Part shown: piece by piece, positions 7,872-16,770 of the stretch
How the letters are laid out: each line of letters opens with the position of its first letter
How positions within the stretch are numbered: the stretch's first letter is position 1
DNA from: an uncultured Gammaproteobacteria bacterium
GTDB lineage: Bacteria; Pseudomonadota; Gammaproteobacteria; Steroidobacterales; Woeseiaceae
Assembly: GCA_937899415.1 (NCBI GenBank)
Contig: CALBPI010000001.1
Location: 1-64,000 of the forward strand
Direction of reading: 5' to 3'
Length of the DNA stretch: 64,000 nt
Position numbers and translations under genes: made by a program
The notes under the pieces: model-generated
The model's database searches: none
Told to the model about the DNA's origin: nothing
What the model saw: the letters and a program-made list of their open reading frames with translations, nothing else

Positions 7872-8671
7872 CGCGAGCCGTGCGGCATGCCGAGTTCATC
7901 GGCGCCGGCACGGCGAGACGGTTTCTCATGGCGTACGCGCCGAGCGACGCGGCGCCACAACGCTGTTACCTCGTCGCCCCCGCCTTTGCCGAAGAGATGA
8001 ACCGCTCCCGAGACGCCTTGCGAGAGTTTGCGCTGGCAGCAGCGGACCAGGGTGCGGCCACGCACATTCTCGACCTGCGAGGCACGGGCGACAGCCCTGG
8101 CGAATTCGGTGACTACAGCGTCGACGACTGGTGCAACGACCTGCTTGCGGCCGTCGAAGACGCGCGCACGCGCTACGGGGCGACGCTCATCACACTGCTC
8201 GGCATTCGATTCGGCGCCCTGCTTGCAGCCCGCGTCGCGGCACAGGCACAAGTGACGGACCTGTTGTTTTGGCAGCCCGCCACGGAAGGCAAACGCCTGA
8301 TGCGCGAGTTTCTGCGGGTCTGGAGCGCAGCCAACATGGGCGTGGACGAAGATGCCCGCACGGTACTCGCCCGGGAAGGCACATTGGAAGTGGCCGGCTA
8401 CCGCATCGACCCGTCGCTGGTTGAGGCCATTGACGCGATGACGCTCTCACTGCCCGAGGGCAACACGATGCAGGTGCACTGGCTGGAAGCCGGCGCCGCT
8501 GTCTCGCCGCGCAGCGAACGCCACATTCAAGGCCTGCGGGATGCTGGCCACGACATCGCATCACGCAGCGTCGACTGCCCGCCCTTCTGGCGCGTCCAGG
8601 AACGTGTCGACGCCACGGCGCTCGTGACCGCAAGCTTGCTGGCACCCGACCCGGCGCTCAGTCATGGCTGA
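7868..8671 (+). CDS. Alpha/beta hydrolase 2, exosortase A-associated
   Basis: A 267-aa alpha/beta-hydrolase-fold protein. It shows the family's DLRGTGDSPGEFGDYSVDDW stretch near residue 70 and ends with the expected short C-terminal region. The nucleophile elbow reads LLGIRFGALLA, so the usual GxSxG serine is replaced (GIRFG). This suggests the protein is non-catalytic or uses another residue. Start and stop overlap the flanking genes by 4 and 8 nt, indicating translational coupling with the carrier protein and hydrolase 1. The role is presumed to be in acyl transfer or release tied to the carrier protein; the substrate is unknown. Confidence 0.85.
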   Translation: MTRAVRHAEFIGAGTARRFLMAYAPSDAAPQRCYLVAPAFAEEMNRSRDALREFALAAADQGAATHILDLRGTGDSPGEFGDYSVDDWCNDLLAAVEDARTRYGATLITLLGIRFGALLAARVAAQAQVTDLLFWQPATEGKRLMREFLRVWSAANMGVDEDARTVLAREGTLEVAGYRIDPSLVEAIDAMTLSLPEGNTMQVHWLEAGAAVSPRSERHIQGLRDAGHDIASRSVDCPPFWRVQERVDATALVTASLLAPDPALSHG

Positions 8672-9500
8672 CGAGCGGCCGCTGTTTTTCGACACTGACG
8701 GCGCGTCGCTGTTCGGCATCCTTCATGAAGGCAATGGCGCCGCGCCGCGCCGCGGCCTCGTGCTCGTCGTCGGCGGCCCCCAATACCGTGTGGGCAGCCA
8801 TCGCCAGTTTGTACTGCTGGCGCGCGATGTCGCTGCAGCGGGATTCCCGGTGCTGCGTTTTGACTACCGCGGCATGGGTGACAGCACAGGGCCGTGCGTT
8901 GACTTCGAAGACATTGGCGACGACATCGGGGCAGCCGTCGACACACTCTGCACCCAGTGCCCGTCTGTCGAAGCCGTCACACTCTGGGGGCTTTGCGACG
9001 CTGCCTCCGCCGCGATGTTCTACGCGGGTCGCAACGCCGACTCACGCATCGATTCGCTCGTGCTCCTCAATCCCTGGGTTCGGACAGAAGCGGGCGAAGC
9101 GCGCGCACAGGCCTCGGGCTACTACGGCAGCCAGCTCACGAGCGCAGCCGCATGGCTGTCACTCCTCAGGAATCCGGGTCGCGTGTTTCGCGTGATCGCA
9201 AATCTTGTCGGCGTTGCGCGTAGATCCGTTGCCAAAGAAGATGCGCCCGAGGCTGCCCTGCCTGAACGCGTCATGACATCGCTCGATGCGTTCGCGGGCA
9301 AGGCCCTGCTCCTGATCAGCGGCAACGATTTGACGGCCAGGGAGTTTCTGAGCGCCGCCGATGCCGACGAGCGTTGTGTCCGCGCGATCGATACAGGGCG
9401 CGTGTCGCGTTGCGACCTCGCCGACGCCGACCACACATTCAGCACCGCCGCATGGCGCGACTGGGTGGCGCAGCAGACCATCGCGTGGTTGGCGCGATGA
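8664..9500 (+). CDS. Alpha/beta hydrolase 1, exosortase A-associated
   Basis: A 278-aa alpha/beta hydrolase. It has LVVGGPQYRVGSHRQF near the start (oxyanion region), FDYRGMGDSTG, and a nucleophile elbow LWGLCDAASAA in which cysteine stands where serine is usual. A late histidine in DADHTFSTAAWRDW fits the catalytic His. Cys-type hydrolases of this group accompany exosortase A systems and are thought to act as thioesterases or acyltransferases. The gene overlaps hydrolase 2 by 8 nt, so the pair is probably made in equal amounts. Confidence 0.88.
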   Translation: MADERPLFFDTDGASLFGILHEGNGAAPRRGLVLVVGGPQYRVGSHRQFVLLARDVAAAGFPVLRFDYRGMGDSTGPCVDFEDIGDDIGAAVDTLCTQCPSVEAVTLWGLCDAASAAMFYAGRNADSRIDSLVLLNPWVRTEAGEARAQASGYYGSQLTSAAAWLSLLRNPGRVFRVIANLVGVARRSVAKEDAPEAALPERVMTSLDAFAGKALLLISGNDLTAREFLSAADADERCVRAIDTGRVSRCDLADADHTFSTAAWRDWVAQQTIAWLAR

Positions 9501-9570
9501 ATGCCGCAGTCATCGCAGCAGCAGAGCAAATCGCCCAAAGCGGGCGGCCCGTCAGCACCGGAGAAAGAGG

Positions 9571-11385
9571 ATGTCGCGCGTGAGCGAGTTCATAGTCGGA
9601 CTGTTTGCAGACGAAGCTGCCGCGCAAGCTGCTGCGGCTGGCGCACCGACTGCCGATGGCGCGCCCACGATCGCCACACTGACGTCGCAGGTTCTGGCAA
9701 ACGCCTGGCTGCAAACCGCCCCGGGTACGGCGATGACGACGCGCGAGGACGGGGCTGTATTCGTGTGCAGCAATGCGCGCAGCGCGGCGCAGCTTGCCAG
9801 GCGACCCGACCCCCTGGCCGCCGACGCACTGAGTGCGGCCGTGGACAGCTTCGCCGCCTTGCAGGTGTTCCCGGACGGGCGCTTTGCGGTGGCCACCGAC
9901 CGCTTTGGCAGCCGGCCGGTTTATCAGGCCCGGTCGCGCGACGGCAGCCACTGGTTCGCGAGCGACCTGCGGCTGTTGCTCCGCATTCCGGGTGTCGACT
10001 CAACAATCGACGACCAGGCCGTTTTCAATTTCATCCATTTCCACGTTATTCCGGGCCCGCGCACCGTGTTCCGCGGTGTGAACAAACTTGGTGCCGCACA
10101 GCGCGTCAACGGCGTTGGCGCGGATGTCACGGCCCACACCCGGTACTGGCCACTGGATACTGCCGAGGTAGGCCGCGACCGCAGCACGCTGCTCTCGGAC
10201 ATCGTCGGCGGACTGCACGGCGCCGTGGAACGACTGGCAGCAGACGCGCCCAACGCCTGCTTCCTAAGCGGCGGTCTCGACAGCTCGACGATTGCGGGCA
10301 GCCTCGCGCGCCACGGTGCCACGCACGCGTTTACCATCGGCTTCGACGAGACCGGCTACGACGAGATGTCCTTCGCCAAACTTGCCGCCCGGCACTTTGG
10401 GCTTGAGCACCATACGGTGTACATCCAGCCGGATGATGTCGCGCGCCTCCTTCCCGACATCGCCAACCGTTTCGGTGAACCCTTCGGCAACATGTCCGCC
10501 ATCCCCGCCTTCACCTGCGCGACCATGGCTCGCGAGGCCGGCTTTGACACGATGTTCGCCGGTGACGGTGGCGACGAGTTTTTTGCGGGCAACGAACGTT
10601 ACGCGCGGCACCGCCTCATCAGTCACTGGCACAAGCTTCCTGGCCTGGTGCGCAAACCGCTTGAGCCCTTGCTGGTCCGGCTCATGGGCAGTCGCGTGTC
10701 GCTGTTGCACAAGATCGGCCGCTACGTCGACATCGCAAAGGACGATCTTCCCGTACGCCTGCGTGAGGACTTCGAACACTTTCAGGGCTTCGCGCCGGCG
10801 CAGATCTTCTCCGAGCGGTTCATGAGGCATGTCGATGCCGACAATCCCATGCACCTGCTGCGCACCCTCGTCGACGAAGCCGAAGGCCGCGATCTGCTGG
10901 AGACATTGCTCCAGGTCGATTGGCGTCTGACGCTCACGGACAACGATTTACGCAAGGTGCACTACGCCTGCAAAGCAGCCGGTGTCACACCCGTTTACCC
11001 CATGCTTGACCCGGACTTCGTGGCGCTGTCGCGCAGTATCCCGTCTGCCGAGAAGCTCACCGCCACCCGTCTTCGAGCCATTTTCAAGGACGCTTTTTCG
11101 GACTTCCTGCCCGAGCAGATCATCAACAAGCCCAAGCATGGCTTCGGACTGCCCTTCGGAGAGTGGTTGCGCAGCGACCCGGGGTTGCGCGACATGACGG
11201 ATACGCACCTGTCCAACGCCGCCTCTCGCGGACTCGTGCAGGCGTCATTTGTCGACAAGCTGATTGCCGCGCACCGCGACGAGCATGCGGCATACTACGG
11301 CACGATGATCGGTGCCCTGCTGATGCTGGAGCTTTGGCTGGCCGTACGGCCTGCGGGCGCGGACTGGTCGGGCGCCGCAGTTTAG
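9571..11385 (+). CDS. Asparagine-synthase-like protein lacking the glutaminase cysteine
   Basis: A 604-aa protein. The ATG at 9571 has a good GGAG/AGAGG site. The C-terminal domain has the ATP-pyrophosphatase loop FLSGGLDSSTIAGSLARHG and MFAGDGGDEFFAGNERYAR, so it should adenylate a carboxylate. The N-terminal region resembles a class II glutamine amidotransferase domain, but it begins MSRVSEFIVGLF without the required Cys2. It therefore cannot release ammonia from glutamine and may use free ammonia or an amine, as beta-lactam-synthetase-like relatives do. It is last in the plus-strand operon and converges with the deacetylase gene, overlapping it by 4 nt. Confidence 0.82.
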   Translation: MSRVSEFIVGLFADEAAAQAAAAGAPTADGAPTIATLTSQVLANAWLQTAPGTAMTTREDGAVFVCSNARSAAQLARRPDPLAADALSAAVDSFAALQVFPDGRFAVATDRFGSRPVYQARSRDGSHWFASDLRLLLRIPGVDSTIDDQAVFNFIHFHVIPGPRTVFRGVNKLGAAQRVNGVGADVTAHTRYWPLDTAEVGRDRSTLLSDIVGGLHGAVERLAADAPNACFLSGGLDSSTIAGSLARHGATHAFTIGFDETGYDEMSFAKLAARHFGLEHHTVYIQPDDVARLLPDIANRFGEPFGNMSAIPAFTCATMAREAGFDTMFAGDGGDEFFAGNERYARHRLISHWHKLPGLVRKPLEPLLVRLMGSRVSLLHKIGRYVDIAKDDLPVRLREDFEHFQGFAPAQIFSERFMRHVDADNPMHLLRTLVDEAEGRDLLETLLQVDWRLTLTDNDLRKVHYACKAAGVTPVYPMLDPDFVALSRSIPSAEKLTATRLRAIFKDAFSDFLPEQIINKPKHGFGLPFGEWLRSDPGLRDMTDTHLSNAASRGLVQASFVDKLIAAHRDEHAAYYGTMIGALLMLELWLAVRPAGADWSGAAV

Positions 11386-12359
11386 GCGGCAGCGCGCGCT
11401 GCGATGACGCGCAGCATCCAGCGCAGTGACGTCGCGTCCCAGGGATTGACGCGCGGCAAGGCAAAACGGTCGCTGCCGCGATCCGCGACGTCCCAGCGGG
11501 TCGACATCGCGTAATCAAATCCGAGCTCACGCACAAGATCGACGTCACGCTGCGTGTAGTCGTCCCCGGGTCTGCCGTTCGGATAGGCAAACCCGCTGAC
11601 CGACGCGCCCGTGATGCCTTGGAGCACTGACCGGCTTTGTTCGATCTCGCGTTTCGCGGCGGCCGCGTCCGTCTTGCAAAGGATCGGGTGCGTCACCGTG
11701 TGCGCGCCGATCTCCATGCCCGATTCGAACATGGCGCGGACGTCATCGGTTCGCATCATGAGGTGATCCGGCGCTACGACGCCGGCGTGCTCGGCGATAC
11801 GCTCAACCAGTTCGAGACGCCGCGCCGGCGTTTCATGCTTAACACGATGAATGATCTTGCGCGCCAGCGCGTCACGCGCCTCGGGCGACCCCGTCGCCTG
11901 CGTGCCGAAACCGATATCGTTGAGCTCAAGGGCATCGCGTTGCGTACGCCGCAAGCTCTCGATCACGATGTCGTTCCACATGACACCGCCGTCGAGAAAC
12001 CCCGTCGCAATGAAAAATGTCGCCGACAGCCCGTGCTTTCGCAACAGCGGCAAGGCCACGTCGTGATTGTCACGGTAACCATCATCGAAGGTAATCGCGA
12101 CCGCACCGCGCGGCAGGCGCTCGCCGGCAAACAGCGCCGACACGGCTTCGGCCAGCGGCATGACGTGGAAGTAGCGCGCCAGCAGCTCGAGCTGCCAGTC
12201 GAAGGTCGCAGCGTCGACATCATCGCCGGTGAACGCATCATGCTGCTCGTGTACGCGATGGTAGATGAGTACCGTGAGTCGATCACCAAACCAGCCGCGC
12301 GGCGCCGCCCCTGCGTACGCGCCGCCGAGCACGCGGGTTGCTCTCGAAAGCCCACTCAT
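11382..12359 (-). CDS. Polysaccharide deacetylase (NodB family)
   Basis: A 325-aa protein with the NodB homology domain. Motif 1 is VAITFDDGYRDNHDVALPLL (the catalytic base and metal Asp pair), followed by SATFFIATGFLDGGVMWND, and motif 2 is IGAHTVTHPILCKTD (metal-binding His pair). It would remove N- or O-acetyl groups from the polymer or a lipid-linked intermediate. The start ATG at 12359 forms an ATGA overlap with the upstream O-ligase gene; longer in-frame starts run into that gene. It is the last gene of the XrtA operon and separate from the canonical XrtA deacetylase at 21793. Confidence 0.88.
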   Translation of the reverse strand: MSGLSRATRVLGGAYAGAAPRGWFGDRLTVLIYHRVHEQHDAFTGDDVDAATFDWQLELLARYFHVMPLAEAVSALFAGERLPRGAVAITFDDGYRDNHDVALPLLRKHGLSATFFIATGFLDGGVMWNDIVIESLRRTQRDALELNDIGFGTQATGSPEARDALARKIIHRVKHETPARRLELVERIAEHAGVVAPDHLMMRTDDVRAMFESGMEIGAHTVTHPILCKTDAAAAKREIEQSRSVLQGITGASVSGFAYPNGRPGDDYTQRDVDLVRELGFDYAMSTRWDVADRGSDRFALPRVNPWDATSLRWMLRVIAARAAA

Positions 12360-13657
12360 CCCGGTGACGCGACCTGTCGAAACCCGGCTCTGGGCACAAA
12401 CTGCTCCCGGGCAGCCGCCGCGCGTTCGCGTCGCACGTAAGCCTTGAGTAGCACGAGAATAGCCATGAGGTGGTAGGGCAAGTCGAAATAGGCAAGCCCA
12501 AGGAACAGGCCGCCAGCCACGTAACCGGTCAACGCCACCTGCGACATGCTTGCGAGGTCCGACGCCCATTGCAGGTCAGGCCGCCCGCGGCATTTTCGTA
12601 TGACCCAGGTTCCGTTAAAGAACGTCAGGACGCCCATCGTCAAAAACAGGAACAGGCCCACGTAGCCGTGCTCACCGAGCACCTCGAAGAAGATGCTGTG
12701 CGCGTCATGGTGGTCCAGCGGATTGGGCGCGTACTTGAGGAACAAAGGCTTGGTAAACGTACCGTAGCCGCCCCCCATAAACGGGTGGTCGTTCGCGAGA
12801 TTGACGGCGAACAACCAGGCGTTGATCCGCCCCATCGCAGAGGCGTCCTCGTTGTAGTCCTGGATCGTGCTCATGCGCTCCATCCAGGCTTCGGGCATGA
12901 AGATCACCAGGAGAATGAGCGCCAGCACGGCCGGGATGGCCAGGGCCACCTTGTGCCGTGACTTGAGCCAGAGCATGCCCATCATGGCGAGCCCGCCCAA
13001 AAGTGCGCCACGCGAGTAAGAACCGACGATGGCAAATCCGGACGTGAGCATGCAACCGAGGATGAACCTCTTGACCCACTTGTTCTCCGCCTGCATGTAG
13101 AAGAAGTACATGAGCGGCATGACAATGAGCAGCGCAAACGCAATCTCGTTGTTGCCTTCGATAAACGTGCCCTCTGGCCCCCACACGAGGTAGGCACCTC
13201 CGGTGGCCACAACAAACAGACCGCCCTTGACGCCATAGAATGCAATCGAAAACGCCATCACACCGGCAAGCCACATGATCCGTTTCTTGTCGTGCATGAT
13301 GAGCAGGGTGACGAGGACCATGAGCTGGATCTTGATCGTCCGGGACAGCTCATTGGAGGCCGTCTCGGGATTGAGTGCGAACTGCGTGGTCAGCACCATC
13401 CAGAACACAAACAGCATCCAGACAATGGTCGTTGCCGTAACGGGCAAGCGCATGTTGCGCTCACGCGCGGCCAGCAAGCCAGCGAGGGTTGCCGCCGCGG
13501 AAATGGCAACGAAGGGAAAGTAGTAGGCAAAGCCCCAGGTCAGACGGTGCGGATTCAGGTAGCCGAGACACGACCAGACCAAGAGACCGACGTACGGGCG
13601 CCAGAAGCAGAAGGGAAGAAAGCCCGCGAACACCAGCAATAAGACGAGATCGCGCAT
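12356..13657 (-). CDS. Putative O-glycosylation ligase, exosortase A-associated (Wzy_C family)
   Basis: A 433-aa polytopic membrane protein with roughly ten or more hydrophobic segments. It starts MRDLVLLLVFAGFLPFCFW and continues RPYVGLLVWSCLGYLNPHR, the signature opening of the exosortase-associated O-ligase. The periplasmic loop near residues 270-330 contains the conserved HDAHSIFFEVLGEHGY, typical of O-antigen ligase/polymerase proteins. It probably transfers lipid-linked glycans to proteins or polymerises them at the periplasmic face. It lies 6 nt downstream of the GT4 gene and shares an ATGA overlap with the deacetylase. Confidence 0.9.
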   Translation of the reverse strand: MRDLVLLLVFAGFLPFCFWRPYVGLLVWSCLGYLNPHRLTWGFAYYFPFVAISAAATLAGLLAARERNMRLPVTATTIVWMLFVFWMVLTTQFALNPETASNELSRTIKIQLMVLVTLLIMHDKKRIMWLAGVMAFSIAFYGVKGGLFVVATGGAYLVWGPEGTFIEGNNEIAFALLIVMPLMYFFYMQAENKWVKRFILGCMLTSGFAIVGSYSRGALLGGLAMMGMLWLKSRHKVALAIPAVLALILLVIFMPEAWMERMSTIQDYNEDASAMGRINAWLFAVNLANDHPFMGGGYGTFTKPLFLKYAPNPLDHHDAHSIFFEVLGEHGYVGLFLFLTMGVLTFFNGTWVIRKCRGRPDLQWASDLASMSQVALTGYVAGGLFLGLAYFDLPYHLMAILVLLKAYVRRERAAAAREQFVPRAGFRQVASPG

Positions 13658-13663
13658 GCCGGC

Positions 13664-14866
13664 CTACCCCGCGACACCCGTGCCTGCACGGCTGACAGGT
13701 GCGTCTTGCCCCGCCAGGAGTGCGTTGAAGATCTTGAGCTGACCCGCGCTGGTCGCCTGCCAGCTGAAGCGTTCTGCAAAGGCACGAACGGCACCACGAG
13801 ACACAGCCGCATCGAGTACGCCGCGCGCCCGACTGGCAATGCCTGCGGCCGAGATGTCGTCAACCAGCTGACCGGCAACCGGTGCGGTCAGCACCTCATC
13901 GGCGCCGCCCACGTTGGTGGCCACAACAGGCGTCCCGCAGGCCAGACTTTCGAGGATGACGTTGGCCATGCCTTCTCGCGATGACATCAGCAACAGGCAG
14001 TCGGCATCATTGTACAGATCGACCAATTGTTGCTGTGACTGCTGGCCCAGGAATTCAACGCGATCGTGCACACCCGCCGCGCGTGCGCGCCGCTCGAGTT
14101 CGCCGCGCAGCGGACCCGTTCCCGCGATGCGAAGGTCGCAATCAGGCAGCTGCGCCAGCGCGTCGATCGCCAGGTGATGCCGTTTGCGCTCGATGAGGTA
14201 GCCCACAGACACGAGCCGACGCCGGCCTTCGCGCGGCGTAGCCGCGGCCGTGTCGTTGGGGCGGAAGAACTCGAGGTCGACGCCATTGCGCAGCACGGTG
14301 ATCTTGTCGGGGTCGACACCGAGCGCCGTCATGTCGCGTTTGAGTGCCTCACACACACTGATGACGGCACCACACTGCTGAGCCGCGCGCAGGATCTGAC
14401 GCCGCGGTCTCTCATAGTTCGGGATCAGTGTGATATCCGTGCCGCGCGCGGTCATCGTATTGGGCAAGCCAAGTTCACGCGCAATCGCCGTTGCCGCAAC
14501 ACCGTCCGGGTACACGTAGTGGGCGTCAATGAGATCGAACGCATGCGCTGCATGTAGCCGTCGAATCGTGGGCATCACGGCGCGCGCCATGAGCCAGGGC
14601 GCAATCGACATCCCCACCTTGGGGATCACGGGGTAACGCGGGTGCAACACTCGGATGCCGTACTGAGTCTCCTCACGCGGCGCGCGGGCGAAGGCGCCGT
14701 ACTCGCCGAAGCGATCCGACTTGAACGGAAACCAGGGCACCGGCGCGACCACGGTCGCTTCAAGGTCCGACGACCCCAGCAGCTGCCGCAGGCGTGCCTG
14801 AACAAACACACCCTTTGTTGGCTGCGCCGCATTCGGAAACAGCGAACTGAAGACGAGGACTCTCAT
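13664..14866 (-). CDS. GT4 glycosyltransferase, exosortase locus
   Basis: A 400-aa GT-B fold glycosyltransferase. The N-terminus, MRVLVFSSLFPNAAQPTKGV, is typical of the acceptor domain of this group. The donor domain has RLVSVGYLIERKRHHLAIDA and the EX7E motif in SSREGMANVILESLACG, with GTPVVATNVGG following. It would add a sugar from a nucleotide donor to the lipid-linked repeat unit at the cytoplasmic membrane. It overlaps the amidotransferase gene by 4 nt (ATGA). Donor specificity cannot be read from the sequence. Confidence 0.9.
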   Translation of the reverse strand: MRVLVFSSLFPNAAQPTKGVFVQARLRQLLGSSDLEATVVAPVPWFPFKSDRFGEYGAFARAPREETQYGIRVLHPRYPVIPKVGMSIAPWLMARAVMPTIRRLHAAHAFDLIDAHYVYPDGVAATAIARELGLPNTMTARGTDITLIPNYERPRRQILRAAQQCGAVISVCEALKRDMTALGVDPDKITVLRNGVDLEFFRPNDTAAATPREGRRRLVSVGYLIERKRHHLAIDALAQLPDCDLRIAGTGPLRGELERRARAAGVHDRVEFLGQQSQQQLVDLYNDADCLLLMSSREGMANVILESLACGTPVVATNVGGADEVLTAPVAGQLVDDISAAGIASRARGVLDAAVSRGAVRAFAERFSWQATSAGQLKIFNALLAGQDAPVSRAGTGVAG

Positions 14867-16767
14867 GTCGCCGGCGCGCTCGCCCCCAGGTGCCGAAGGC
14901 TACCCTCAAACATGAGCATCGCCCAAAGCACCGCGCTGTGATCGCGACGCCCGGCCTGGTGGTCGTCGACGAGCGTGGCGAGCTCCGCGTTATCGAACAG
15001 GCCACTGTCGGCAAGCGCGCCGCCGGCAATTCGTTCGCGGACCGGGTCTCGAAGCTCGTTCCGAAACCAGGACGCCACGGGCACACCGAAGCCCATCTTG
15101 TCGCGGTACAGCACGTCGTGGGGCAGCAGCGACTCGAGCGACTTCTTGAAACACACCTTGCCTTCCCGTCCCACGAGCTTGTCCTCGGGGCGCAGTCGGG
15201 CGACCCAGGCGACGAATTCATGATCGAGGATGGGCACCCGGACCTCGAGGCTGTTGGCCATACTGACGCGGTCGACCTTGGTCAGAATGTCACCGGGCAG
15301 GTAGGTCTTGAAATCGAGGTACTGCACCAGTGGCAGACCTTTGAGCTCCGGTTTGTCGGCCACAAGCCCGCGGAACGTGTCGATGGCGCGATAGCCACCG
15401 AGCGCGCGCTGCAATGACGGGCTGTAGAGCCGCTGCCTGGGCGCATCGGGATAAATGGAAACGCTGTGCAGATAGCCCGCCAGGGAGTCGCGGCCCAGCG
15501 CCTGCAGTGTCGACTTCGCACGCAGGAACTTGGGCGCGCGATCGAGCTTCGGGTAAAGCCGGCCCGCCGTGCCGAACAGTGGCCCGCGAATTGCCTGCGG
15601 CAGCAGGCGGCGCACACGCTCTTCGTAGGCATGCCAACGGTAGCGACGGTAGCCGATGAAGTTCTCGTCACCGCCATCCCCGGAAAGGGCCACCTTGACC
15701 TTGCCGCGGGCGAGCTCGCACACGCGATAGGTTGGCAACGCCGAGCTATCGGCGAAAGGCTCGTCGTAGATTTCCGGCAGGCGCTCCACGAGGCTGTAAT
15801 CGGCCGGGTCCACCTGGCGCACCTGGTGATTCGTTTCGAATTGTTTGGCCACCATCTCGGCGAATTGCGACTCGTTGTACGCCGGGTCACCAAACGAAAT
15901 CGACGAAGTGTTCACGGGCGCCTCGGACTGCTGCGCCATCAGCCCAACGACCGCGCTGGAGTCGACGCCGCCCGACAGAAACGCGCCAAGCGGTACGTCC
16001 GCAATCATGCGCAGGCCGACACTGTGGGCCAGGCGCTCCGGAATCTCGTCAATGCGTCCGTCGGCCGCTACAGGATCAGTCGGAAACTCGACGTCCCAGT
16101 AGCGCCGCGGCTCGGGCACATGGCCGCCGCGCTCAATGCGCAGTGTGTAACCGGGCGGCAGCTTGTGGACGCCCTCGAGAATGGACTTGGGGTCCGGTAC
16201 GTAGCCGAACGCGAAGAAGTCCTCGATGGCATCCGCGCGAAGACGGCGCTCAAGACCAGGGTGCTCAAGCAGCGCCTTGAGTTCGGACCCGAACACCAGG
16301 AACCCGTCGCGCGTCGTCCCGTAGTACAGCGGCTTGATGCCGATACGATCTCGCGCCAGAAACAGGCAACGGCGGTTCTCATCCCAAACGGCAAGCGCGA
16401 ACATGCCGTTGAAGCGCTCGACACAGGCCTCGCCCCAGGCGTCCCAACCGTGCACGATCACCTCCGTGTCGGAACGCGTCCGGAAGTGATAGCCCAGACC
16501 TTCGAGCTCCTGGCGCAAAGCCTCGAAGTTGTAGATCTCGCCGTTGTAGACCGTGACGACGCTGCCGTCGGTGTTGTAGATCGGCTGATCGCCGCCCTCG
16601 AGGTCGATGATCGAGAGGCGACGGTGGCCAAGACCGACACCCGGCGTGGTGTGGTAGCCCTCCCCGTCCGGCCCCCGCAGCGACAACGTGCGCGTCATGC
16701 GTTGCAGGACGTCGAGATCGATCGTGCGCGCCTCGCGCAGGTCAAGCATGCCAGCTATGCCGCACAT
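14863..16767 (-). CDS. XrtA/PEP-CTERM system amidotransferase (asparagine synthase family)
   Basis: A 634-aa class II glutamine amidotransferase/asparagine synthase. It starts MCGIAGML with the catalytic Cys2, followed by SLRGPDGEGYHTTPGVGLGH and VYNGEIYNF of the glutaminase domain. The synthetase domain carries the PP-loop GAFLSGGVDSSAVVGLMAQ and LSGDGGDENFIGYRRYRWH. It probably amidates a carboxyl group, for example a uronic acid in the polymer, using glutamine. This is the full-length enzyme, in contrast to the Cys2-less homologue at 9571. It sits between sugar transferase 2 and the GT4 gene in the XrtA operon. Confidence 0.92.
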   Translation of the reverse strand: MCGIAGMLDLREARTIDLDVLQRMTRTLSLRGPDGEGYHTTPGVGLGHRRLSIIDLEGGDQPIYNTDGSVVTVYNGEIYNFEALRQELEGLGYHFRTRSDTEVIVHGWDAWGEACVERFNGMFALAVWDENRRCLFLARDRIGIKPLYYGTTRDGFLVFGSELKALLEHPGLERRLRADAIEDFFAFGYVPDPKSILEGVHKLPPGYTLRIERGGHVPEPRRYWDVEFPTDPVAADGRIDEIPERLAHSVGLRMIADVPLGAFLSGGVDSSAVVGLMAQQSEAPVNTSSISFGDPAYNESQFAEMVAKQFETNHQVRQVDPADYSLVERLPEIYDEPFADSSALPTYRVCELARGKVKVALSGDGGDENFIGYRRYRWHAYEERVRRLLPQAIRGPLFGTAGRLYPKLDRAPKFLRAKSTLQALGRDSLAGYLHSVSIYPDAPRQRLYSPSLQRALGGYRAIDTFRGLVADKPELKGLPLVQYLDFKTYLPGDILTKVDRVSMANSLEVRVPILDHEFVAWVARLRPEDKLVGREGKVCFKKSLESLLPHDVLYRDKMGFGVPVASWFRNELRDPVRERIAGGALADSGLFDNAELATLVDDHQAGRRDHSAVLWAMLMFEGSLRHLGASAPAT

Positions 16768-16770
16768 CGA

